NCBI RefSeq assembly: GCF_000003815.2
Contig: NC_049989.1
Span: forward strand, 22,845,737 to 22,905,736
DNA from: Branchiostoma floridae
Lineage: Eukaryota; Chordata; Leptocardii; Amphioxiformes; Branchiostomatidae
DNA length: 60,000 bases
Direction of reading: 5' to 3'
The translations under genes were made by a program, and so were the position numbers. The notes under the pieces are model-generated. The model made no database searches. It was not told the DNA's origin and was given only the letters and a program-made list of their open reading frames with translations. This document shows, one piece after another, positions 39,201-45,161 of the stretch (its first letter is position 1; each line of letters opens with the position of its first letter).

Positions 39201-42200
39201 GGTAACCGATAGTCCTGATGCGGGGACTTTAAGGCCATCAGAAGCTGCAGATTTCAACAAAAGGAAGCAGCCGTCATTAACGGGACACATCTGGGGCGTT
39301 TTGGAACCGGATCGGGGCTGTAAATGTCAAGTTTGAGAGAGATTCCGACATTCCGACGTTTGATGGAATGTTGCTGCTCGTGTTTGACAGGAATTCTGCT
39401 CATTCCGACATCCTTGCAAACAAAAATTTGGGAATTCCAACATGACGAATAAAGATGGAAATTTAATTAAACTGGACATGTACAGAAAAATGACTTTAAA
39501 AAAAAGACAAAAGGCAATCTAACAGGAACAGGGTTAAATGAACTACAGAGTCATGCAGCTGCAAAGTTATGATAATTAGTCACTCAGATTATTAAGGTAT
39601 GAAGAGTTTTCTTAGTGACATTGTATGTTTTGCTAAGCAGGCTCCCAGCTAAAACCAGTTTATTTCCTTCCTTCAATTCTAGATTTGTTTAAGATCCTCA
39701 AATTACATCTTGACTTCCTGACTTTTCAGACATCATGTTCGTTAGCAGGTTTCTTGGAAGGAACAGCCCAGGAAACAGTGGTATATACAACCCAGGCCCT
39801 CTGAGGTGTACATTACTAACTTACTGTGATACACAGGAAGACTAGTATAAAGTCTGGATCATTTTTCATCAGGCTGGGCTCACTTTTGAGACAGTAAAAC
39901 TGTGACTGTGTCACTTTTTGTTGACAAGTGGAGATCAAACAAAGTGTGCACTTTATAACATTGGAAAATAAAGTAACACTAATGTCATTTTTGCTTTCAG
40001 ACTTGTTCAAATTATATCAACTTTTTGTCAAATTGAACAAATATTAAATTTTCATACAATATCCTATTGCAAAACAATCTAACTTTTGTGTCACTCTTGC
40101 ATTAGAGCTGGACTTTCAAAAAACAGCATCCATATATGATTTAGAAGCTTGTGTGTGACTGTCCTTACAACAATGTAACCATCAACAACTAGAAAAATAA
40201 TCCCTGGGCTCAAGTGACTCCAATTAACACATACTTCAACACACAGACCAGAGGACAGAGTTGCAGCTGAATGACAGGAACCAAGAGGGGAAACCTTTCC
40301 AACCACAACACCCCCTTTTAACATAGTGGAGTATCCCAGGTCACCATAAGTATGGTGTGAGCTTGGACCATATATACTAAGCAGTTTATGGGTGAGTTTA
40401 ATAATGACAGGTGTAATAAAAATGACAGGACTGGTGTAATTTTTCAGGACGAAATTTTTCTTCCAACCAACAGTGACACAAAGATCTTGGGACAGTACTA
40501 CTGATCTATCCATACACAATATTTCTGTTGTGCAATTTGTACTGCAAAAGCTGTACTGGAAGGCCACAGATTATATCATTTTAACCTTCCTTTTTCATAG
40601 ACTGCTTGTACTTACGCCAAAAATAGTTACTCAAGCAACTGGATATGGTTTTGAAACGGTCAGACGTTTCGGATAGAATCCACTATCCTTCATCAGTGAC
40701 ACTGAAGAGATCTGGAAGAAACAGGTCTTTTATACTCTAACTATGAATGAAGACAATTTCAGATGTCCAAGACAGACTGAAGACAATTTGGATTCCAAAG
40801 AAAACAAAGCTAAGCCAAAGTCAAGCTGAAGACAATTTGGATTTCAAAGGATATCAAGGCTAAGACACAGTTAATGCAAATGAGTCAATTAGCTCCTGTT
40901 GTTTTAGTTACAGGAGCTAAAAGTTTTGTTGGCGGGGGGGGGGGGTGTAGTGCTATGTCCCAAGTGCCGGAAAGTTCCATACATAGCCCCCCTTTTCTGA
41001 TGAGGGTGGGATTGTATATTCTGCTTGTACTTGTTATATCTACACCTAAGTGAGTTCCTGCCAGTTGGTTTATTGAAATTTATCAGGTTTCACCATTTGT
41101 GGAAGGTGGCAGTCACCTTTTCAAGATGACAAACGGGAACAAAATTGTAAGATTTGAACCACTCACCCGGGAGTGATGCTTTTCCCAACAGTACAACATC
41201 GGGGTCTGCTCGGGATTCGAACCCAGAACCCTCTGATTTCAGTCAACAACCCTTAAAACAAGACTGCTACTGACATAAGTACTTTGCCACCATCTAAACA
41301 TTCCAGGCATTTAAAGCTGCAGGAATCTTTAACAATTTTTAATACAGCTCGAAAGACTTACCCTTGGAGGTGTCTCCACTGGTGGGAAGAAGACATCACT
41401 GCCCTCTAGCAGCTCATGAAGGTACTGCTTCTTCTCTCCATCTACAAAAACAAGAGTTTAGAGACCTCATACATGCAAGAAATATTCAGTTTTTTATAAA
41501 GTTCTAGTTTTATCCTGTCTCATTGATTATGCAAATACCGCTGTAGTAAGCGTCAATCTATTTTAAATGATCGTCTTTGCTACCATGTGACTAGTCAATT
41601 CCACGCAGCATGGAATCAACCCTGCAGGCCTAAAATCAACCCTGCAGGCCGGAAATTGACCCTGCAGGCCAGAAGACCTGTGCAAGTCAACCTGAGCAAG
41701 TCAACCTGAGCAAGTCAACCTGAGCAAGTCAACCTCAAGAAGTCAACCTGATCAAGTCAAACTGTGCAAGTCAACCTGAGCATGTAACGTTAGAAATAGC
41801 AAAATAGAAAATTATGGAAAGACACAAGTAACGCAGCACAATTAACGTTGCAAGGCTACGCGGGTCACGGGTTCCTCACTGGACTTCCAGTGACGAACAT
41901 ACATTCAAAATAGCGTCGTCACTGGACGCCCAGTAATAAAGAAAGTTCGTCACTGGTTTCCCAGTGATGAATTGCTTTGTTCCAGTGATGAATCTCTCTC
42001 GGTACTGGAATTCCAGTGATGAACCTTGTCTTGTCACTCGGTTTCCAGTGATGAACTCTGCTGGTCACTCGGGACCCAGTGATGAACTCCGCTTGGCACT
42101 CGTGACCCAGTGATGAACGTCCATCGAGGTCACCGTTTCCTCACTGGGTTTTCCAGTGATCGGTGACTCTTCGTCACTGGACACCAAGTGATGAAATTAT

Positions 42201-42889
42201 TTTGGCAGTGGGCTTCCAGTGACCACGTTCTAATAGCACTGGAACATTCCAGTGCTGAGTTCGATATGCAACAAAAACACATGTCGCCATAGCCACTGTT
42301 AAATTTGGTCCGCTCTACCCGAAGGTCGCCTACTCAGTGTATGTTTTTAATCAGTTCATGGCCTCTGTTCTTTGTCTGGCCCGGAAGTGTATCTTTATCC
42401 ATTTTTGCTCGTTCAACTTTGTGGTTTCCAGTGCTGATTCCGGTAAACCAGTGACGAAGTTTCTCTTCACTGGAAAACTAGTGAAGATAAATATTCCCCA
42501 CTGGTAAGCCAGTGACGACGCAACTTCATCACTGGATACCGAGTGATGAGAAATTTACCCGTGACCTCGGTAGTTTAACATTTCAACGATGCTACAAAGA
42601 GGTAAGCTTTCCCCCAAAGAACAGTTTAGTTAGAGACTGGTCATTGGGGACTGATGAATGAACTAAGTACTAATATGAAGAACCCTTCCAAACCCCCCTC
42701 CCACTACATACCTTCTAGCCGCTCCTGTAGTTTTTGCACCGTCTGGAACGGGATGTTTCCTGGCTTGTCGCTGGAGTGTGAGTCCTTGTATCTACTCAGC
42801 TCCTTCTGGAGGTCACCAGGCAGGTCTGTTTGGGACAAAACCGTGTCGATCGCCTCCAAAATGCGATCCGTGCAAACTACGGCCGCCAT
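6260..42889 (-). CDS. TMEM199: TMEM199 (Vma12-like V-ATPase assembly factor), six exons
   Basis: Coding exons on the minus strand: 42889-42712, 41441-41362, 8917-8831, 8290-8251, 6939-6824 and 6367-6260. All introns are GT/AG, phases fit, and the total is 609 nt for 202 aa (vertebrate TMEM199 is about 208 aa). Diagnostic stretches are YLHELLEGS (exon 2), NPELVARLERLK (exon 3), GALSDFG (exon 4), a first membrane segment at about residues 134-156 followed by GYVGSEYAF, and a second at about 169-191, with an acidic/basic C-terminus. The family is an ER-to-Golgi protein related to yeast Vma12, needed for V-ATPase assembly and Golgi homeostasis. The start ATG at 42889 has the sense context AAGATGGCGGCC. 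Intron 2 is about 32 kb and holds two plus-strand genes. There is no N gap inside it, but misassembly cannot be excluded from sequence alone. Confidence 0.93.
7226..7566. mobile_element. Inverted-repeat element of the 'gggctctagccagc' family (copy 1)
   Basis: The left end reads agggctttagccagc and the right end gctggcgagacccct. The inside contains 'ccgtcaaggttgacggat' and 'ttccgtcaattgacgg', which also occur in 37034-37339 in the opposite orientation. Located in TMEM199 intron 4. Noncoding. Confidence 0.6.
9066..9506. mobile_element. 423-bp TIR element with 9-bp target-site duplication
   Basis: The element spans 9075-9497. Its ends are TAGCCTGGGTACCATCCGG and CCGGATGGTACCCAGGCTA, and the inverted arms extend further (gtagttcgctcc / ggagcgaactac). 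It is flanked on both sides by CAGAGGTCA (9066-9074 and 9498-9506). Nine-base duplications are typical of Mutator-like elements; the superfamily call is inference. It lies in TMEM199 intron 2 and has no convincing protein. Confidence 0.8.
9507..10807. other. Part of TMEM199 intron 2 with degenerate repeats
   Basis: About 10140-10375 holds short internal duplications ('gggacggaaatttgttgggac' types) and a 'aaagctggagacatccctg' end, related to degenerate copies at 23565-23640 and 28780-28955. About 10080-10560 repeats a 'gttgccatgg..atcatgactgacagccaacatgaag' block. No gene seen. Confidence 0.5.
10850..12529 (-). pseudogene. LINE reverse transcriptase, 5'-truncated open frame
   Basis: An uninterrupted 559-codon minus-strand frame with RT landmarks in order: SNYRGVTLLSIAGKILARV, AVFVDLTKAFDTVSRDGLW, NGVKQGCVLAP, LLFADDCALLAHT (catalytic ADD; the family usually has YADD or FADD), KTEVMYQ and TYLGSVISND. 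The C-terminus has a cysteine/histidine cluster (CPSC-x3-C, HSHMRAC) like the zinc knuckle at the end of many LINE ORF2 proteins. The frame opens with GTG at the inversion junction, so this is not a native start. The absence of stops suggests a young copy, but it lacks an upstream promoter and a linked endonuclease, so it is not an autonomous element here. The LINE clade was not determined. Confidence 0.9.
12538..13256 (+). pseudogene. LINE apurinic-like endonuclease fragment, inverted relative to its RT
   Basis: An open plus-strand frame beginning NQSVTLISVYAPTLQ and continuing through KILVLGDFNARVG (GDFN catalytic motif), LDYILVRQRDI and YTDHRMVRARL (the DH pair near the domain end), then a basic linker ending near DSSIDALL. 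The N-terminal third of the endonuclease, including its first catalytic acidic residue, is absent because the segment starts at the junction. It stops at the target-site duplication at 13257. Confidence 0.85.
13270..14278. other. Intergenic sequence upstream of the TRIM-NHL gene (inside TMEM199 intron 2)
   Basis: No coding exon recognised. It holds a short degenerate repeat at about 13990-14115 of the 'ctacaatgtagcgacagccctg' type. The last 150 bp presumably contains the TRIM-NHL promoter and 5' UTR, with no clear TATA box. Confidence 0.4.
14279..20014 (+). CDS. TRIM-NHL protein (RING, B-box 2, coiled coil, NHL repeats), eight exons
   Basis: Exons 14279-14365, 14784-15059, 15921-16259, 16605-17555, 17912-18064, 18542-18693, 19065-19139 and 19828-20014. 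All are GT/AG, 2220 nt, 739 aa. RING C3HC4 ligands are C18, C21, C33, H35, C38, C41, C54 and C57. B-box 2 ligands are C105, H108, C117, C120, C125, C128, H133 and H136. A coiled coil covers roughly 140-245. Residues about 327-450 form a Q/G/V/H-rich linker of short repeats (VVTQGQ-like). NHL-type beta-propeller repeats run from about 465 to the end, with landmarks FGLAVWGGELYVEDLWNKRV, VAVDRQGHLWVA, WYVAVDQNDGNILVSDFHNH and NIIVADSWNHRVELF. The family acts as E3 ubiquitin ligases (TRIM2/3/32/71 group). No filamin domain lies between coiled coil and NHL, so it is not a simple TRIM2/3/71 orthologue. The start ATG at 14279 is followed by G. It lies opposite in strand inside TMEM199 intron 2. Confidence 0.92.
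15168..15347. mobile_element. MITE-like element, CAGTAGAAGC family, copy 2
   Basis: The left end is CAGTAGAGGCCAGTTCATTG and the right end AAGCGGCTTCTACTG. The inside shares 'cttcgcattattgcagcagc' with copy 1. In TRIM-NHL intron 2. Confidence 0.75.
15797..15899. repeat. Hairpin-forming inverted repeat
   Basis: Arms of about 43 bp ('gcctagtatccagcca', 'atatagctcc' and 'gagtctctt' matched by 'aagaggagagactc', 'ggagctatat' and 'tggctggataccaggc') around a short loop, just before the acceptor of TRIM exon 3 at 15920. Confidence 0.8.
16310..16400 (+). repeat. Dispersed repeat with hammerhead-like motif (copy E)
   Basis: 'gcgagaagcagaactccag' and the following bases match the minus strand of about 58930-59000. 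The motif at 16365-16397 reads CTGAGGA, an extra A, a 6-bp stem (GATGTC/GGCATC, one G-T pair), then GAAAC and GTC. In TRIM-NHL intron 3. Confidence 0.5.
16980..17135 (+). repeat. Coding minisatellite in the TRIM-NHL linker
   Basis: About eight degenerate 18-bp units of 'caaggtcaagtggtgacc' type encode the hexapeptide VVTQG[QH] in frame. The reverse strand also stays open (a long shadow frame at 16788-17489), a consequence of the repeat composition. Confidence 0.85.
18727..18835. repeat. Dispersed 107-bp repeat, inverted copy at 22208-22314
   Basis: 'gtagcctgattaaaatttaa' through 'cagcagagtttgtgttatac' matches the reverse complement of 22208-22314 with scattered differences. In TRIM-NHL intron 6. 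Confidence 0.7.
19478..19670 (+). mobile_element. 5'-truncated tRNA-derived SINE (copy 2)
   Basis: Nearly identical to the body of the SINE at 32322-32539 from 'gttggaatcagaatcagtag' to 'ccactaagacccgtgaa', ending in a T run. It contains the B-box-like 'gagttcgatactcgcc' but lacks the A-box part. In TRIM-NHL intron 7. Confidence 0.8.
20391..20903. mobile_element. About 510-bp TIR element
   Basis: The ends ATGCCCGTAGCCAGG and CCTGGCTACGGGCAT are perfect 15-bp inverted repeats next to G-rich and C-rich tracts. The inside has tandemly related 'ctgaaacgccatttcctgca' / 'ctgaaaagccatttcctgca' segments. Noncoding. Confidence 0.75.
22586..22838. mobile_element. Short inverted-repeat element or fold-back
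   Basis: The arms 'agcacgtcaccggaacgtac' plus 'tgcgcctgcgcgaa' (about 22586-22618) and their reverse complement (about 22805-22838) match almost perfectly. The intervening 190 bp is noncoding. Confidence 0.75.
24140..24361. mobile_element. 222-bp fold-back / MITE
   Basis: Outer arms TAACGCTAG..cctttattcgc and gcgaataaagg..CTAGCGTTA, then an inner near-perfect pair (catcgacggacggtggtctt / gagaccaccgtccgtcga) around a T-rich loop. Noncoding. Confidence 0.8.
26272..36074 (+). CDS. LRR-Ig-FN3 single-pass membrane protein, six exons
   Basis: Exons 26272-26568, 32908-33201, 33520-33697, 34029-34189, 35241-35530 and 35783-36074. All are GT/AG, 1512 nt, 503 aa. A signal peptide at about 1-19 is followed by an LRRNT cysteine cluster (CPDKCICW), several leucine-rich repeats (LDLSWNSIAGIP, LYLQGNEISHI, LWLSENQLQDFP, LDLQNNRLAHVP, INLAYNEIASI), an LRRCT (NPFSCNCSLQSF to ALTC), an I-set Ig domain (VMLCN to DAGTYTCIA) and an FN3 domain (about 330-420, ending SRYSVCVTQ). 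A membrane segment at about 438-461 precedes a short basic tail. This is the architecture of LRFN/SALM and LRIT adhesion proteins; orthology is not assigned. A polyadenylation signal AATAAA at 36879-36884 suggests an 800-bp 3' UTR. Intron 1 (6.3 kb) contains an array of decoy acceptors. Confidence 0.92.
27520..27650 (-). repeat. Dispersed repeat with hammerhead-like motif (copy B)
   Basis: Minus-strand relative of 40600-40735. The motif at 27568-27601 reads CTGACGA, an extra A, a 5-bp stem (AGATA/TATCT), GAAAT and GTC. In intron 1 of the LRR gene. Confidence 0.45.
28750..29060. repeat. Degenerate repeat ending in 'aaagctggagac'
   Basis: Two partial tandem copies (about 28750-28955 and 28955-29060) share 'acttca..aca..aaattgatgaaaatatg' and 'aaatg(a/g)cagatt' blocks. 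Relatives are at 4820-4975, 10140-10375, 14040-14115 and 23565-23640. Noncoding. Confidence 0.5.
30449..30682. mobile_element. MITE-like element, 'ctgtaaatgcatttaagttcgcgg' family
   Basis: Starts TACTGTAAATGCATTTAAGT and ends GCATTTACAATACTG. The inside has 'cgcggtggt', 'ttagcaccatgcactgt' and 'ggcggtggttttgatttcgc'. The inverted ends and the neighbouring opposite-strand copy at 30818-31021 mark a small DNA element. Confidence 0.7.
30818..31021. mobile_element. MITE-like element, same family, second copy
   Basis: Starts TGTAAATGCAGAAACTTTCG and ends AACTTAAATGCATTTACAGTA. The order of internal blocks (accaccgcg, cagtgcatggtgctac, ccgcgaaa) is the reverse complement of 30449-30682. Confidence 0.7.
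31558..31925. mobile_element. Harbinger-like MITE with TAA target-site duplication (copy 1)
   Basis: Element 31561-31922 (362 bp). The ends GGCCACACCAATTTAATTTC and GAAATTAAATTGGTGTGGCC are perfect inverted repeats that extend about 15 bp further (ttggttcacggat). It is flanked by TAA on both sides. A 3-bp TWA duplication is typical of PIF/Harbinger. It splits decoy acceptor copy 2: 'gagttatggctaa' resumes as 'gcaagaaccc'. Confidence 0.85.
32313..32548 (+). mobile_element. tRNA-derived SINE with 9-bp target-site duplication (copy 1)
   Basis: SINE body 32322-32539. It has a tRNA-like head with an A-box-like tggtgcaacggctagagcg and a B-box-like gagttcgatcctcgcc, followed by a 150-bp body ending ctaagacctgtgaattg and a short T-rich end. 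ATTGACAAA flanks it at 32313-32321 and 32540-32548. It is inserted in the decoy acceptor array. Confidence 0.88.
33739..33930. mobile_element. MITE-like element, 'actgtaaatgcagac' / 'cgcggt' family
   Basis: 'actgtaaatgcagactagtt', 'accgcaaatttaaaaccacc', 'tctatggcgccaccgcaaac' and 'gctaccgtgaaatc' follow the internal order of 30818-31021. In LRR gene intron 3. A 50-bp partial copy lies at 33350-33400. Confidence 0.65.
34193..34363. mobile_element. MITE-like element, CAGTAGAAGC family, copy 3, next to a splice donor
   Basis: Begins CAGTAGAAGCCAGTTAGTTG three bases after the end of LRR gene exon 4 (donor GTA at 34190-34192) and ends near 'gtgcaattaagcttgtac'. The donor consensus from position +4 is therefore supplied by the element. 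Confidence 0.75.
34701..34965. mobile_element. About 265-bp TIR element, 'agggctcgaaatac' ends
   Basis: AGGGCTCGAAATAC at the left and GTATTTCGAGCCCT at the right are perfect inverted repeats. The inside is rich in 'tgcaggta' and 'cctgcac' repeats. In LRR gene intron 4. Confidence 0.75.
34966..35150 (+). mobile_element. Possible decayed tRNA-derived SINE
   Basis: 'tgtagtccagtggttagcgg' resembles a tRNA A-box region. A B-box is not clear. It abuts the TIR element ending at 34965. Confidence 0.35.
37034..37339. mobile_element. Inverted-repeat element of the 'gggctctagccagc' family (copy 2)
   Basis: AGGGCTCTAGCCAGC at the left and GGTTAGCTAGAGCCCT at the right. The inside has 'ccgtcaaccttgacgg' and 'gtcaattgacggaaatttgc'. 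Related to 7226-7566 in opposite orientation. Confidence 0.7.
40600..40920 (-). repeat. Dispersed repeat with hammerhead-like motif (copy A)
   Basis: Homologous to about 46160-46710 (which is split by a MITE) and partly to about 27520-27650. On the minus strand, 40659-40700 reads GTCA, CTGATGA, an extra A, the 6-bp stem GGATAG/CTATCC with loop TGGATT, GAAAC, GTC and TGAC. The outer GTCA/TGAC pair could form stem I. Confidence 0.5.
41615..41790. repeat. Two short minisatellites
   Basis: Three about 25-bp units around CCCTGCAGGCC (41620-41675), then about seven 14-bp units of 'gagcaagtcaacct' (41690-41785). In TMEM199 intron 1. Confidence 0.8.
41875..42550. repeat. Array of short palindromes, CACTGG-N(3-5)-CCAGTG, at about 31-bp spacing
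   Basis: CCAGTGA-type right arms (some with one mismatch) begin at 41887, 41930, 41961, 41982, 42013, 42045, 42076, 42107, 42153, 42185, 42216, 42249, 42428, 42448, 42478, 42509 and 42540. Most are preceded by a CACTGG or CACTCG left arm and followed by ATGAA or ACGAA. Bases between units are not conserved. In TMEM199 intron 1, 160 bp from exon 1. Confidence 0.8.
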
Positions 42890-45161
42890 CTTGGTAAGGT
42901 CAAAGGTGTGCAGACGATCACATTTTGAACCCTTTTACGGGGAGTTAATGCTTTTCGAAATTTCCTTATTTCTACCCTAAGAGTAAAATACTCAATTTAT
43001 GCTGCATCCCATGATAAAAAATTATCTTTTATTGATACTTTATCTGTTTTATTGATTATAGGTTATTTTATCAATACTTTTTACTTTATTTGCAGAAGTC
43101 CCCCCCTCAGCTTGGTACAGTTGTAGGTACAGGTGTTGAATTGGAAGTGAGTCTGTTTAGCTGTTCGTGCGATTTCTGGACAGGTTTTCAGGCGCAATAT
43201 AAGACTGGCAGATCCTTTCGGAACCAGGTAACACAGTAGTAAGAGTTCAATACAAAGGCAAGCTGAAAACGGGGACTTAGTCCAGTTTGTTCAATCTTTT
43301 GACTCTAAGTTTGAGTTTTAAGAACATTTAGTGGGCGTGGTCGGATTTGGTCGATTTGTTTTTGTTTTCAATAATCTTTGACATGTTGTTGGCTCCAGCC
43401 ACGTCACCTAGTTATTTGACGTTGAAAATAAACTCATATCTGGAGGGAAACAAGTTACAACTAAGAAACGTAACTGGATGAAAGTTGTATCAAAACTTTC
43501 TACTCAACCGAAGGACCTCTACTCTACTCTACTCTACTCTAACTTTGAGCCCATGGAAATCTATAACGTGGGGTAAACCGTGACCTCACAAGGACGCACT
43601 ATACCTCAGGCAATGTTCAGAGAGCAACAAAAGTTAGAAGTATGTATTAGAGATGGCCCTTTAGGGAAGCCCAACAGGTAATTGCTATAAGCTAATAGCT
43701 ACATGTTTTGGGACATTCAGTTGTTTGCAAATTCACACATTGGTGCCTGTGTGGTGTAAACAACACTGAAGCCGGAACTGCACATTCCTTGCAGGGAGAA
43801 CAATCTATGTGTAATATAGCCAGAGCAGGAACACTGAATTTCTAAGACCTGTAATTCTAGTAATAGTCCATGCCTATCTGGCCATACCCTGGAACTTTTA
43901 GCCTGGCTTCCAGGGTAATCTGGCCAATTTTTATAATTACTATTTTGCAAGCTACACTAGAGTCTGTTGTTAGAGACAGAAGGAAGTGCACTGAGTCTTA
44001 AAGTATTGAAATGTCTTGGCACCTACCATCAAGTCACCACATCTATGTGCTAGCAATTATTGTCTGTTGAACCCCTGCCTGTCAGCAAAAAATGGTGTGC
44101 TGGATAGGCCTAGACTCATAGGGAAAGAAATGCTGTGTATCTGGTTTCCCAACATAGTAGTCCCTAAAGAAAAACCTGCCAACCCTTAGGCCTTTTTTCG
44201 GTCTGCCTAAATACCACAAACGACCACAAACAACTCGGAAATACCACAAACGACCACAAACGACTCTAAAATGCAGTGTATATGGGTCAAAGACCTTGTG
44301 TGGCGCTATGGAGACAATGTTTACACATTTATGAATTTAAAAAACGCAGCAAGTCCTGCGTATTCACCAGTTATTTCAAGTTAGTCGGCCGGTTTTAAGA
44401 TCGAAGCGATTCTCGGCCACCATGTAACCATGTTGGATCGCCCGTGCTAGGAGTCTGCATGGGGAAGTTCTCGACACCTTCCACGGCTCCATAGACGACA
44501 GGACGATAAAACTATGGACGCTGTTGGTTCATAGATTATAGCATGGCACTATTCTATCATTGTCAACTTATAAAACTTGTATACTAAGTGTTTTTCAGCC
44601 TCAATGCAAGCACGCATTCATTGACAGTACAGAATCGCTTCGATCTTGAAACCGGCGGACTAACTTGAAATAACTGGTGAATACGCAGGACTTGCTGCAT
44701 TTTTTAAATTCATAAATGTGTAAACATTGTCTCCAGAGCGCCACACAAGGTCTTTGACCCATATGCACTGCATACTAGAGTCGTTTGTGGTCGTTTGTGG
44801 TCATTTGTGGTATTTAGGCACACCCGCCTTTTTTTGTGGATGGGCACAGTAGAGTCACATATTCCTGTCACTATGAAGGATAAATGTATCCACATATTTG
44901 TAAACATTGTGCACAAAATTTAAGTTTGACATTGAAAATCTAAGTCTCTTTATGCATTTCAGTTTTACTTTGTTAAATAATATAGCATCACTGAGCTTTG
45001 GCCAGAGTTTAAAAGTCACTTTAAAAGAAAAGGTAATCCCTACTAGTACCTACTGACCCTATTTTTTTCAGGACTGAAAAGGGAAACACAACATTTATTT
45101 TCCTTGGCCATAGGCATGAATCCACTTCAGAGAATTTGTCTGTTAATTCTTTCCAGATAAA
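42890..45161. other. Intergenic region between TMEM199 and CENPV-like gene
   Basis: This holds the divergent promoters of TMEM199 (minus) and the CENPV-like gene (plus), a (CTCTA)n tract at about 43512-43540, and the large fold-back at 44204-44820. An untranslated first exon of the CENPV-like gene probably lies here, because its ATG follows an AG acceptor-like site at 45157. No coding exon recognised. Confidence 0.45.
44204..44820. mobile_element. 617-bp fold-back element
   Basis: The ends TGCCTAAATACCACAAACGA and its counterpart ending TTTGTGGTATTTAGGCA. The arms are about 200 bp (44204-44416 and 44627-44820), highly similar throughout, including 'tgtttacacatttatgaatt' and 'agttatttcaagttagtc'. 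The 210-bp centre is unique and noncoding. It could form a very long hairpin. Confidence 0.88.

Larger units (their letters stand above)
36075..41361. other. 3' flank of the LRR gene and remaining TMEM199 intron 2
   Basis: 36075 to about 36900 is the probable 3' UTR of the LRR gene. Beyond it are the element at 37034-37339, repeats of the 'aaggcaattatgctaaatttgg' type at about 38090-38280 (related to about 27000-27110), and a dispersed repeat at about 40600-40920. On the minus strand about 41150-41230 contains 'gggttcgaatcccg', a B-box-like sequence without a convincing tRNA fold. No gene recognised. Confidence 0.5.

Noticed and set aside
41150-41230. tRNA gene on the minus strand
   Set aside because: 'gggttcgaatcccg' is present but no acceptor or D arm pairs convincingly; more likely a SINE remnant.
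41875-42550. CRISPR array
   Set aside because: Repeats are short, imperfect palindromes, spacers are only 8-15 bp and the DNA is animal. Reported instead as a palindrome array.
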